Source: Acetobacteraceae bacterium (GTDB lineage Bacteria; Pseudomonadota; Alphaproteobacteria; Acetobacterales; Acetobacteraceae). Taken from it: DNA of 5,408 nt. Positions 1-5,408 of the stretch are shown one piece after another (position 1 is the first letter of the stretch; every line of letters begins with the position of its first letter). The DNA lies in contig JACMOQ010000042.1 in NCBI GenBank assembly GCA_014377905.1, positions 1 through 5,408 on the forward strand. Direction: 5' to 3'. The translations under genes were made by a program, and so were the position numbers. The notes below the pieces were generated by a model. The model made no database searches, was not told the origin of the DNA, and worked only from the letters and a program-made list of their open reading frames with translations.

Positions 1-605
1 GATCAACCTCTGGAACTCGATGAGCGAGATATCTCCCGCCGTCTCATCATTGAGGCGAGTGCCAAGGTAGGTATTGTCGAGCTGTGGTTCAAGCAAAAGA
101 TAGACCGTGCGGGCCTGATCGAGAGAGGCTTGGCGGTGCTTGGGATCGGATAAATATTGGCCGACCCGATCGGCAACAACATCCTCGGCGGAGGCGACGC
201 GGAAAGGGAGTCATCCGCCATACGCAAATGATGCAATCGGCTTCGATCAGCACGCCCGTCAAACAACTGGTCGCTGACCAGTTCAACGCCGAGGTCGAAA
301 TCCGGGTGATAGAATCCTTTCAGCATTCGTCCCGAGCGATCCTCATGACGAAATCCAAGAGCAAGCAATTCTTCGGTAAACGGCGCCTCAGCCGAGGTTT
401 GCAAAACAAAATCACCGGAGGTGTAAGCGCCGCCGGTGTAGTATTCCACCACCGCGCCGCCGACCAGAACCGGCGGCGATATCCCACGGGCCTGCACCCG
501 CGCGCAGGCCCGCCCGAGCAATTCGAGCGCGTGTAAATATTCGGGGCGGAAGCCCGATGTTACTCCGCCGCCTCGGCATACGCTTCCAACGGCGCGCAGG
601 TGCAC
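1..605 (-). pseudogene. Frameshifted nucleotidyltransferase-like gene, 3' end outside the window
   Basis: The N-terminal part reads as a nucleotidyltransferase-fold protein of the small uncharacterised class with a VGGAVVEYYTGGAYTSGD motif (residues 48-65 counted from the GTG at 605). It continues through a conserved-looking block (GFYHPDFDLGVELVSD) to about residue 133. In the same frame the text then degrades into Ser/Pro/Arg-rich sequence. A different minus-strand frame instead continues with convincing coding text (VASAEDVVADRVGQYLSDPK ... TAGDISLIEFQRLI), open to the left edge. One extra base in the run at 203-208 would join them as DSLFRVASAEDVVADR. The GTG at 605, 46 nt inside gcvP, is the only start I found that keeps the FRPEYLHALELLGR helix; TTG at 521 or GTG at 497 would truncate it. 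The second acidic residue of the expected GDxD metal motif is Val (codon 405-407). The alternatives are a sequencing error in an intact gene or a real pseudogene. The substrate is unknown. Confidence 0.65.
541..557 (-). other. Small hairpin just after the gcvP stop codon
   Basis: On the minus strand TCGGGC pairs with GCCCCGA around a TTCC loop, giving six base pairs with one bulged C. It starts 2 nt after the gcvP stop. The following bases (AATATTTACAC) are AT-rich but contain no run of T. This is therefore not a standard intrinsic terminator; it could be a weak attenuator or mRNA 3'-end structure, or chance. It also covers the region where the downstream nucleotidyltransferase-like gene would be expected to start. 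Confidence 0.25.
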
Positions 606-3427
606 ACCAGGTTGCGGTCGCCGTAAACATTATCCACCCGCTTAACCGGCGGCCAGTATTTTGCGGCCGCCACGAACGGCAGCGGGAAGGCGGCACGGTC
701 CCGGCTGTAGCCGTGGGTCCATAGCTCTGCGGTGACTTCGCGGGCAGTGTGCGGCGCATTTTCCAGCGGGTTGTCGACCGCTTCGAGGGGGCCTGCTTCG
801 ATATCGGCAATTTCCCCGGCGATGGCAATCATTGCTTCACAGAAACGGTCGAGCTCGGGTTTGGACTCGCTCTCGGTCGGTTCGATCATCAAGGTGCCGG
901 CGACCGGCCACGACATGGTCGGCGCGTGGAAGCCATAATCCTGCAGGCGCTTGGCGATGTCCTCAACCTGGACATGGGCGGCGTCAAAGCCGCGGCAATC
1001 AATGATGCATTCATGCGCCACCATCCCGCCGGCGCCAGTGTACAAAATCGGGTAATGCGGCGCCAAACGGCGGGCGATATAGTTGGCGTTAAGGATGGCG
1101 ACTTCGGTGGCCCGCGTCAGCCCGGCCGCCCCCATCATCCGCATGTAGGCGTAGCTAATGGTCAGGATCAGTGCGCTGCCGTAAGGGGCGGCCGAAACCG
1201 GGCCATAGCTGGTGGCGGGACCGGCGTCTGCGCGGCAGGGATGGTTGGGCAGGAACGGCAACAAATGCGCGGCCACACAAACCGGCCCGACGCCAGGGCC
1301 GCCGCCGCCATGCGGGATGCAGAAAGTTTTGTGCAAATTCAAATGGCAGACATCGGCGCCTATGGCCCCTGGACTGGTTAGGCCGACCTGCGCGTTCATG
1401 TTGGCGCCGTCCATATAGACCTGCCCGCCGGCTTCATGCACCAGCCGGCAGATATCGCGGATTGAGGTTTCAAACACCCCATGGGTGCTGGGATACGTGA
1501 TCATCAGGGCGGCGAGCTTGGCGCTGTGCTGGGCGATCCTGGCTTGCAGGTCGAGCATATCGACATTGCCGTCGCGGTCGCAGGCGACCACTACGACGCG
1601 GTAGCCAGCCATCGTGGCGGATGCCGGATTAGTCCCATGCGCACTCGACGGGATCAGGCAGATGTCGCGGGCATGATCGTTGCGACTTTCATGCCAGGCC
1701 CGGATGGCGAGCAGCCCGGCATATTCGCCCTGGCTGCCGGCATTGGGCTGGATCGACACGCCGGCAAACCCAGTGGCAACGGTGAGCCAACCGCACAGGC
1801 GGTCAATCAGGGTCTTATAGCCTTCGGTTTGGTCGGCCGGCGCGAAGGGGTGGATGTCGGCAAAGCCCGGCAGCGTAATCGGGATCATTTCGGCGGTGGC
1901 ATTGAGCTTCATCGTGCACGACCCAAGCGGGATCATGCTGCGGTTGAGCGCGACGTCTTTATCTTCCAGCCGTTTCAGATAGCGCAACATTTCGTGCTCG
2001 GCGTGATAGTTGCTAAACACGGATTGTTGCAGGAACAATGTTGTGCGGACCAGGGCAGTCGGGATCGACGGCGCGGCTTTGGCCAGACCGCCGCCCAGAA
2101 TAGTGGCGAGTTTCGTCAGATCATCGCGGGTCACGGTTTCGTCGAGCGCAATCGCCACGCCGGTTTTATCGATACGACGGAAGTTAAAGCCGGCGGCAAC
2201 AGCGTCTGCCATCAGCGCGTCGGCGCGATCGCCGGCCTCAATCGTGATGGTTTCGAAATAATCGCCGTGGCGTAATCCGAGGCCACTCTGGCGGGCGGCA
2301 TCCGCAAGCAGGCGGGCTTGCAAATTGACCCGCTTGGCAATCCGGGTAAGGCCCACCGGCCCGTGCCAGACCGCATACATGCCGGCGATCACCGCCAGAA
2401 GCACTTGCGCGGTGCAGATGTTGGAGGTCGCCTTTTCGCGACGGATGTGTTGTTCGCGGGTTTGCAGTGCCAACCGCATCGCCGGCGCCCCGGCGGCATC
2501 GACGCTCACGCCCACCAGGCGGCCAGGCATGGCGCGCTTGTAGCTATCCTTGGTCGCCATGTAGCCGGCATGCGGGCCGCCGAAACCCATCGGCACCCCG
2601 AAACGTTGCGCACTGCCGACAACGATGTCGGCGCCCATTTCTCCAGGCGGAGTCAGCAAACACAGCGCCAGCGGATCAGCGGCGACGATCGCGAGTGCGC
2701 CCTGGTCATGGGCCGCCGAAATTTCACGCGACAGGTCACGCAAAGCGCCGGTGGTGCCAGGATATTGCAATACCAGCGCGAATGGCTTGGCGGCCTTGAT
2801 CGCGGCAACGTCGCCGGGTGCGACATCAACCAAAATTATGCCAAGCGGCCATGCGCGCGTCGCCAGCACCGCACGGGTTTGTGGATGCAGATCGGCGGCA
2901 ACCGCCAAAACGTCTGATTTGGTGCGGCCAATGCCGTGCGCCATGTGCATGGCCTCGGCGGCCGCGGTTGCTTCATCGAGCAAGGACGCGTTGGCGATTT
3001 CCATCCCGGTCAGCTCGCAGATCATGGTCTGGAAATTGACCAGAGCTTCCAGCCGGCCTTGGGCGATTTCGGCCTGATACGGGGTGTAGGCAGTGTACCA
3101 GCCAGGACTTTCCAGAATGTTGCGCAGGATCACCGGCGGCGTCACGGTGCCGTGATAGCCTTGGCCGATCAGCGACTTTTTTAACAAGTTGCGTTCGGAC
3201 AGCGCGCGCAACTCGGCAATCGTTGCAGCTTCGTCAATCGCTGGCGGCAGATCCATCGCCTGCTGCACCCGAATGCTGCCCGGTACGGTTTTGGATGCAA
3301 GATCAGACAGACTCGCCGCCCCCACGGTCCGCAACATGGCGACAATTTCGTCCTCGCGCGGGGCGATATGGCGGGAAACGAAACTATCAGCGGCTTCGAG
3401 CTGGGTAAGTTCGGCGAGCGCATTCAT
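560..3427 (-). CDS. gcvP: Glycine dehydrogenase (aminomethyl-transferring), P-protein, single-chain
   Basis: GcvP is the PLP-dependent decarboxylase of the cytoplasmic glycine cleavage system: it releases CO2 from glycine and loads the aminomethyl group onto the lipoyl arm of GcvH. The protein is 955 residues, close to the 957 of E. coli GcvP, so both halves are fused rather than split into gcvPA and gcvPB. The N-terminal half (about 15-450) holds the family blocks YHGTVTPPVILRNILE and AQRFGVPMGFGGPHAGY. The C-terminal half (about 460-955) holds LGSCTMKLNA (501-510), SSAHGTNPAS (594-603) and HLNLHKTFCIPHGGGGPG (695-712). Lys700 in that last block is the expected PLP Schiff-base lysine, followed by the glycine-rich loop. 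The ATG at 3427 lies 1 nt after the gcvH stop (TAAAATG), with GGAGA at 3441-3437 about 10 nt upstream inside gcvH, which suggests translational coupling. No key residue appears to be missing. Confidence 0.98.
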   Translation of the reverse strand: MNALAELTQLEAADSFVSRHIAPREDEIVAMLRTVGAASLSDLASKTVPGSIRVQQAMDLPPAIDEAATIAELRALSERNLLKKSLIGQGYHGTVTPPVILRNILESPGWYTAYTPYQAEIAQGRLEALVNFQTMICELTGMEIANASLLDEATAAAEAMHMAHGIGRTKSDVLAVAADLHPQTRAVLATRAWPLGIILVDVAPGDVAAIKAAKPFALVLQYPGTTGALRDLSREISAAHDQGALAIVAADPLALCLLTPPGEMGADIVVGSAQRFGVPMGFGGPHAGYMATKDSYKRAMPGRLVGVSVDAAGAPAMRLALQTREQHIRREKATSNICTAQVLLAVIAGMYAVWHGPVGLTRIAKRVNLQARLLADAARQSGLGLRHGDYFETITIEAGDRADALMADAVAAGFNFRRIDKTGVAIALDETVTRDDLTKLATILGGGLAKAAPSIPTALVRTTLFLQQSVFSNYHAEHEMLRYLKRLEDKDVALNRSMIPLGSCTMKLNATAEMIPITLPGFADIHPFAPADQTEGYKTLIDRLCGWLTVATGFAGVSIQPNAGSQGEYAGLLAIRAWHESRNDHARDICLIPSSAHGTNPASATMAGYRVVVVACDRDGNVDMLDLQARIAQHSAKLAALMITYPSTHGVFETSIRDICRLVHEAGGQVYMDGANMNAQVGLTSPGAIGADVCHLNLHKTFCIPHGGGGPGVGPVCVAAHLLPFLPNHPCRADAGPATSYGPVSAAPYGSALILTISYAYMRMMGAAGLTRATEVAILNANYIARRLAPHYPILYTGAGGMVAHECIIDCRGFDAAHVQVEDIAKRLQDYGFHAPTMSWPVAGTLMIEPTESESKPELDRFCEAMIAIAGEIADIEAGPLEAVDNPLENAPHTAREVTAELWTHGYSRDRAAFPLPFVAAAKYWPPVKRVDNVYGDRNLVCTCAPLEAYAEAAE

Positions 3428-3428
3428 T

Positions 3429-3803
3429 TTACAGCGTCTCCAGGAAAGCGGTGTAGGCGGCTTCGTCCATCAGCTTTTCGAAGTCAGCGACATCATCGAG
3501 TTCGATCTTGAAAAACCAGCCGCCGCCCATCGGGTCGCCGTTCACCAGCGCCGGGTCTTCGACGATCATCTGGTTGCTTTCGACGACGGTGCCGGCGAGG
3601 GGTGAAAACACATCGGACGCCGCCTTCACGCTTTCGACCACCGCGCAGGCTTCCATTTCCGCGACCTCGCGGCCGTCTTCCGGCAATTCGACGAACACCA
3701 CGTCGCCCAGTTGTTCCTGGGCATGGTCGGTGATGCCGATGATGGCGATATCGTCATCAAGCCGGACCCATTCATGGTCTTCGGTGTAGCGGATGTCGGT
3801 CAT
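3429..3803 (-). CDS. gcvH: Glycine cleavage system H protein (lipoyl carrier)
   Basis: GcvH is the small mobile carrier that takes methylamine from GcvP, presents it to GcvT and is reoxidised by the L-protein. The product is 124 residues, a normal family length. It begins MTDIRYTEDHEWVRLDDD, the typical N-terminus, and continues with the family blocks GITDHAQEQLGDVVFVELP and VVESVKAASDVFSPLAGTV. Lys60 in ESVKAASD is the expected lipoylation site. The C-terminus keeps GDPMGGGWFFKIEL. The ATG at 3803 is well supported: AAGGAG at 3817-3812 sits 8 nt upstream and overlaps the gcvT stop codon. Only 13 nt separate gcvT from gcvH and 1 nt separates gcvH from gcvP, so the three genes very likely share one transcript. 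Modification would need lipoate synthase or ligase enzymes encoded elsewhere. Confidence 0.98.
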   Translation of the reverse strand: MTDIRYTEDHEWVRLDDDIAIIGITDHAQEQLGDVVFVELPEDGREVAEMEACAVVESVKAASDVFSPLAGTVVESNQMIVEDPALVNGDPMGGGWFFKIELDDVADFEKLMDEAAYTAFLETL

Positions 3804-3811
3804 GGGCAAGG

Positions 3812-3817
3812 CTCCTT
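3812..3817 (-). promoter_or_regulatory. Strong Shine-Dalgarno site for gcvH, overlapping the gcvT stop
   Basis: AAGGAG on the minus strand is 8 nt before the gcvH ATG, and its first A is the last base of the gcvT TGA. It is the best ribosome-binding site in the operon, clearly better than the one before gcvT. The overlap would let a ribosome finishing gcvT restart on gcvH. Confidence 0.75.
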
Positions 3818-4923
3818 CAACGAATATAGCTGTGGGGGACGAACGGCATGGCAGCAATTTTGGCGGGCAAAGGCTTGCCGCGCACCAGGAGCGCGATATC
3901 GGTGCCAATTGCGGCAAAATCGGCGCGGACATACCCCATTGCGCAGGGGCCGCCGAGGCTGGGTCCATAGCCGCCGGAGGTAATTTTGCCGATGACGCTG
4001 CTATCGGGCGCGACGATTTCGGTGCCTTCGCGGGCTGGCGCCCGGCCGGTGGGCAGGATGCCAACCCGCCGCCGGCTGGGTTTGTCGGCGAGCATGGCAA
4101 GGATCGGCGCCGCACCAAGGAAATTGGCTTCCGCCCGGCGGCGCTTGGGGATGGTCCAGGCCAGCGCCGCCTCGATTGGGTTGGTGGTGTCGTCAATATC
4201 GTGGCCGTAGAGACACAATCCCGCTTCAAGCCGCAGCGAGTCGCGCGCGCCTAGTCCCGCCGGCATCACGCCTGGCTGGGCAAGCAAAAGCTGGGTAATC
4301 GCCTCGGCGCGGTCGCCGGGGATCGAAATCTCGAGGCCATCCTCGCCGGTATAGCCCGAGCGCGAAGCGAGGCAGGGGATGCCGTCAAGGGTGATTTCGG
4401 CGAGGCCCATGAACGGCAAGGCAGCAACTTCTGGGGCCAAAGCTGCCAGCACTTTTACCGCCAGTGGGCCTTGCAGGGCGACCAGCGCGCGGTCGGGCAG
4501 CAATTCCAGCGCCACGCCAGCGGGTAAGTTGGCCGCGATGTGCGGGAAATCGACGTGCTTGCGGCCGGCATTGACCACCATGAACCAGCGATCGCCGCCG
4601 AGATTGGCAACCATGAAATCGTCAAGGATACCGCCATGCGCCATGGTCAGCAGCGAATAGCGCTGGCGCATCGGGGCAAGGCCGGCGATGTCGCCCGGGG
4701 CCAAAGCTTCCAGCGCCGCGGCAGCATTTGCGCCGATAAGATACGCCTGGCCCATGTGGGAGACGTCGAACAGCGCGGCCTGGCTGCGGCAATGCACATG
4801 TTCGGCGAGCACGCCGGCAGGATATTGCACCGGCATCGCATAGCCGGCGAACGGCACCATGCGGGCGCCGAGGCTGCGATGCAGCGCATCGAGCGGAGTG
4901 GTCAACAGGGTTTCTTCGGACAT
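3817..4923 (-). CDS. gcvT: Aminomethyltransferase, glycine cleavage system T protein
   Basis: GcvT transfers the methylene group from aminomethyl-lipoyl-GcvH to tetrahydrofolate, giving 5,10-methylene-tetrahydrofolate and ammonia in the cytoplasm. The product is 368 residues, close to E. coli GcvT (364). Visible blocks are MVPFAGYAMPVQYPAGV (22-38), LFDVSHMG (51-58), HGGILDDFMV (96-105, with the catalytic Asp near 101), SGYTGEDGLEIS (189-200), GLGARDSLRLEAGLCLYGHD (223-242, folate-pocket region) and the C-terminal SGGYGPSLGGPCAMGYV (316-332). I chose the ATG at 4923 because MSEETLLTTPLDALHRSLGARM is a normal GcvT beginning. The frame stays open upstream to a start at 5184, but that stretch is the riboswitch RNA. 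The SD is weak (GGAA at 4932-4929, 5 nt upstream), which suits translational control by the leader. gcvT is the first gene of the operon. Confidence 0.97.
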   Translation of the reverse strand: MSEETLLTTPLDALHRSLGARMVPFAGYAMPVQYPAGVLAEHVHCRSQAALFDVSHMGQAYLIGANAAAALEALAPGDIAGLAPMRQRYSLLTMAHGGILDDFMVANLGGDRWFMVVNAGRKHVDFPHIAANLPAGVALELLPDRALVALQGPLAVKVLAALAPEVAALPFMGLAEITLDGIPCLASRSGYTGEDGLEISIPGDRAEAITQLLLAQPGVMPAGLGARDSLRLEAGLCLYGHDIDDTTNPIEAALAWTIPKRRRAEANFLGAAPILAMLADKPSRRRVGILPTGRAPAREGTEIVAPDSSVIGKITSGGYGPSLGGPCAMGYVRADFAAIGTDIALLVRGKPLPAKIAAMPFVPHSYIR

Positions 4924-4926
4924 GAT

Positions 4927-4933
4927 GGTTCCG
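4927..4933 (-). promoter_or_regulatory. gcvT ribosome-binding region, complementary to aptamer II
   Basis: CGGAACC lies 3 nt upstream of the gcvT ATG and contains the only SD-like motif (GGAA). It is the exact reverse complement of GGTTCCG at 4995-4989, in the 3' strand of aptamer II between the conserved CTCTCAGG and the P1-closing CAGAGG. Two further G-U pairs extend the match to nine. Pairing would hide the ribosome-binding site and break the aptamer core, so the two states would exclude each other. The complementarity is seen directly; the switching role is inference. Confidence 0.4.
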
Positions 4934-4940
4934 CACGCAG

Positions 4941-4975
4941 GTCGCAGGCCGGCCATGCTGCCGGCGAAGTGCGAC
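4941..4975 (-). other. Two-tier hairpin between the glycine riboswitch and gcvT
   Basis: On the minus strand the outer arms GTCGCA (4975-4970) and TGCGAC (4946-4941) pair perfectly over 6 bp. The inner arms GCCGGC (4965-4960) and GCCGGC (4953-4948) pair perfectly over another 6 bp around an AGCATG loop. The tiers are separated by CTTC on one side and a single C on the other. It begins on the last G after aptamer II and ends 17 nt before the gcvT ATG. No T-run follows, so it is probably not an intrinsic terminator. It is better explained as part of the expression platform, bringing the aptamer 3' strand close to the ribosome-binding site. Confidence 0.5.
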
Positions 4976-5073
4976 CCCCCTCTGTCCACGGAACCTGAGA
5001 GATTCAACATTCCCGCAGGGAATATTTTACTCCGTCGGTGCGGCCGCTCAGCGTGCGGTCGTCTTTCCAGAGG
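4975..5073 (-). promoter_or_regulatory. Glycine riboswitch, aptamer II of the tandem
   Basis: P1 is formed by CCTCTG (5073-5068) with CAGAGG (4984-4979). The core follows the gcvT-motif layout: GGAAAG, a GC-rich P3 arm, CCGACGGAGTAA (5038-5027), a long AT-rich hairpin with arms AATATTCCC (5026-5018) and GGGAATGTT (5014-5006), then ATCTCTCAGG and the closing GGACAGAGG. The conserved CCGAAGG element here reads CCGACGG (change at 5034). The P2 strand GAAAGA against TCTCTC has one A-C mismatch. Position directly before gcvT matches the known role of this riboswitch class as a glycine-responsive on-switch for the glycine cleavage operon. Confidence 0.9.
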
Positions 5074-5084
5074 TTCTTTCTCCG

Positions 5085-5167
5085 CAAGCGGTCCCTTATA
5101 CCTGAGCGTTTCCGGGGGCCGGTTGCGCCTTCGGTGGCGACGCCGAAGCACCGCACTCTCCCGCCCG
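5085..5167 (-). promoter_or_regulatory. Glycine riboswitch, aptamer I of the tandem
   Basis: This is the upstream half of the two-aptamer glycine riboswitch. P1 can form between GGGCGG (5166-5161) and CCGCTT (5091-5086), including two G-U pairs. The core carries GAGAG (5160-5156), a P3 arm closed by CGGTG with CACCG, the signature CCGAAGG (5134-5128) followed by CGCAA, then GGAAACGCTCAGG and AAGGGACCGC. This order matches the family consensus. About 11 nt of purine-rich linker (5084-5074) separate it from aptamer II. One deviation is seen: CGCTC (5108-5104) where CTCTC is usual, which leaves an A-G mismatch in P2. Confidence 0.92.
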
Positions 5168-5186
5168 GGATAGCCCGAACCCACGC

Positions 5187-5215
5187 AACATGACCGAAGC
5201 TGGCGTGCTGTTCAA
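5187..5215 (-). promoter_or_regulatory. Possible weak sigma-70-type promoter for the gcv operon
   Basis: TTGAAC (5215-5210) resembles a -35 box (four of six matches). It is followed after exactly 17 nt by CATGTT (5192-5187), a poor -10 box (three of six matches). A start near 5180 would give a leader that begins just before aptamer I, which is where a riboswitch transcript should begin. The -35 overlaps the stop codon of the upstream phosphodiesterase gene. The match is weak, and readthrough from the upstream gene is the alternative. Confidence 0.3.
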
Positions 5216-5408
5216 GCGATAAACGGCGCCGGCAAGGGGATTCCGGCGGCGTGCATAACAACGCGGGCAAGATCGGGGCGATCGGTGCACATCCCATCGA
5301 CACCCCAGACGATCAGGCGAGCCATATCGGTCGGGTCATTCACCGTCCACGGCATGACCCGCAGGCCAAGCGCTTGGGCTTGCGCCAGCAATTCCTCATT
5401 AAGCGTCA
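5212..5408 (-). CDS. ugpQ: Glycerophosphodiester phosphodiesterase family protein, C-terminal part only
   Basis: Only the last 64 codons lie in the window; the gene continues beyond the right edge. The text includes LGLRVMPWTVNDPTDMARLI followed by WGVDGMCTDRPDLARVV and ends PFIA-stop. The pattern of PWTVN, then a helix, then GVDG-x-x-TDRPD is the classic C-terminal end of the GDPD/UgpQ TIM-barrel family, which hydrolyses deacylated phospholipid glycerodiesters to glycerol-3-phosphate and an alcohol. The catalytic His and Glu residues of the family lie in the N-terminal part and cannot be checked here. The final residues after TDRPDLARVVMHAAG are a normal short tail. The stop at 5214-5212 is about 45 nt before the riboswitch and no clear terminator lies between, so some readthrough into the gcv operon is possible. 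The symbol is the family name; substrate is unproven. Confidence 0.88.
   Translation of the reverse strand, partial: TLNEELLAQAQALGLRVMPWTVNDPTDMARLIVWGVDGMCTDRPDLARVVMHAAGIPLPAPFIA

Noticed and set aside
84..536. Plus-strand open frame of 150 codons opposite the nucleotidyltransferase-like gene
   Set aside because: The minus strand carries recognisable motifs across the same region; the plus-strand translation has none.
749..2275. Long plus-strand open frames opposite gcvP (749-1381, 1481-2275, also 2318-2917)
   Set aside because: They lie antisense to a well-conserved gcvP, show Arg/Gly/His-rich composition without recognisable motifs, and are expected shadows in GC-rich DNA.
3793..4254. 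Plus-strand open frame opposite the gcvT 3' end
   Set aside because: It is fully antisense to conserved GcvT sequence and has no recognisable domain.
4941..4975. Intrinsic terminator before gcvT
   Set aside because: The hairpin is strong but is followed by CTGCGTGCGG with no T-run, so it does not meet the standard definition.
3817..5184. A longer gcvT reading frame of 455 codons beginning at 5184
   Set aside because: The extra 87 codons are translated riboswitch and hairpin RNA, Arg/Pro-rich and unlike any GcvT N-terminus. The ATG at 4923 gives a normal GcvT start.
5004..5303. Minus-strand open frames across the riboswitch and the phosphodiesterase 3' end (5004-5303, 5096-5290)
   Set aside because: They cross the riboswitch in frames with no family resemblance. 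The correct frame of the phosphodiesterase ends at 5212 with clear GDPD motifs.

Overview
The window looks like an ordinary metabolic locus from a GC-rich bacterium. It is most likely an alphaproteobacterium, possibly of the Rhodospirillales/Acetobacteraceae type. That placement rests on the gene order, the single-chain P-protein and a tandem glycine riboswitch whose core resembles those I remember from alphaproteobacteria; it is an inference, not a phylogeny. Every gene I can support lies on the minus strand, so transcription runs from the right edge to the left.

Right to left: (1) positions 5408-5212 hold the C-terminal end of a glycerophosphodiester phosphodiesterase (GDPD/UgpQ type). (2) A short gap with a possible weak promoter leads into a tandem glycine riboswitch (aptamer I about 5167-5085, aptamer II about 5073-4975). 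(3) A strong two-tier hairpin (4975-4941) and a weak Shine-Dalgarno site follow. (4) The glycine cleavage operon comes next: gcvT (4923-3817), gcvH (3803-3429) and gcvP (3427-560). Gaps are 13 nt and 1 nt, which suggests one mRNA and coupled translation. (5) Immediately after gcvP, to the left edge, lies a nucleotidyltransferase-like gene that appears broken.

The three gcv products form the glycine cleavage system apart from the L-protein (dihydrolipoamide dehydrogenase), which is not in the window. GcvP decarboxylates glycine, GcvH carries the aminomethyl group on a lipoyl-lysine, and GcvT passes the one-carbon unit to tetrahydrofolate and releases ammonia. The riboswitch would raise operon expression when glycine is abundant.

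I see no mobile element, CRISPR array, tRNA, rRNA or new defence-like system. The observations most worth checking are the nucleotidyltransferase-like gene, which carries three independent signs of decay, and a possible expression platform in which the gcvT ribosome-binding region is complementary to the 3' strand of aptamer II.
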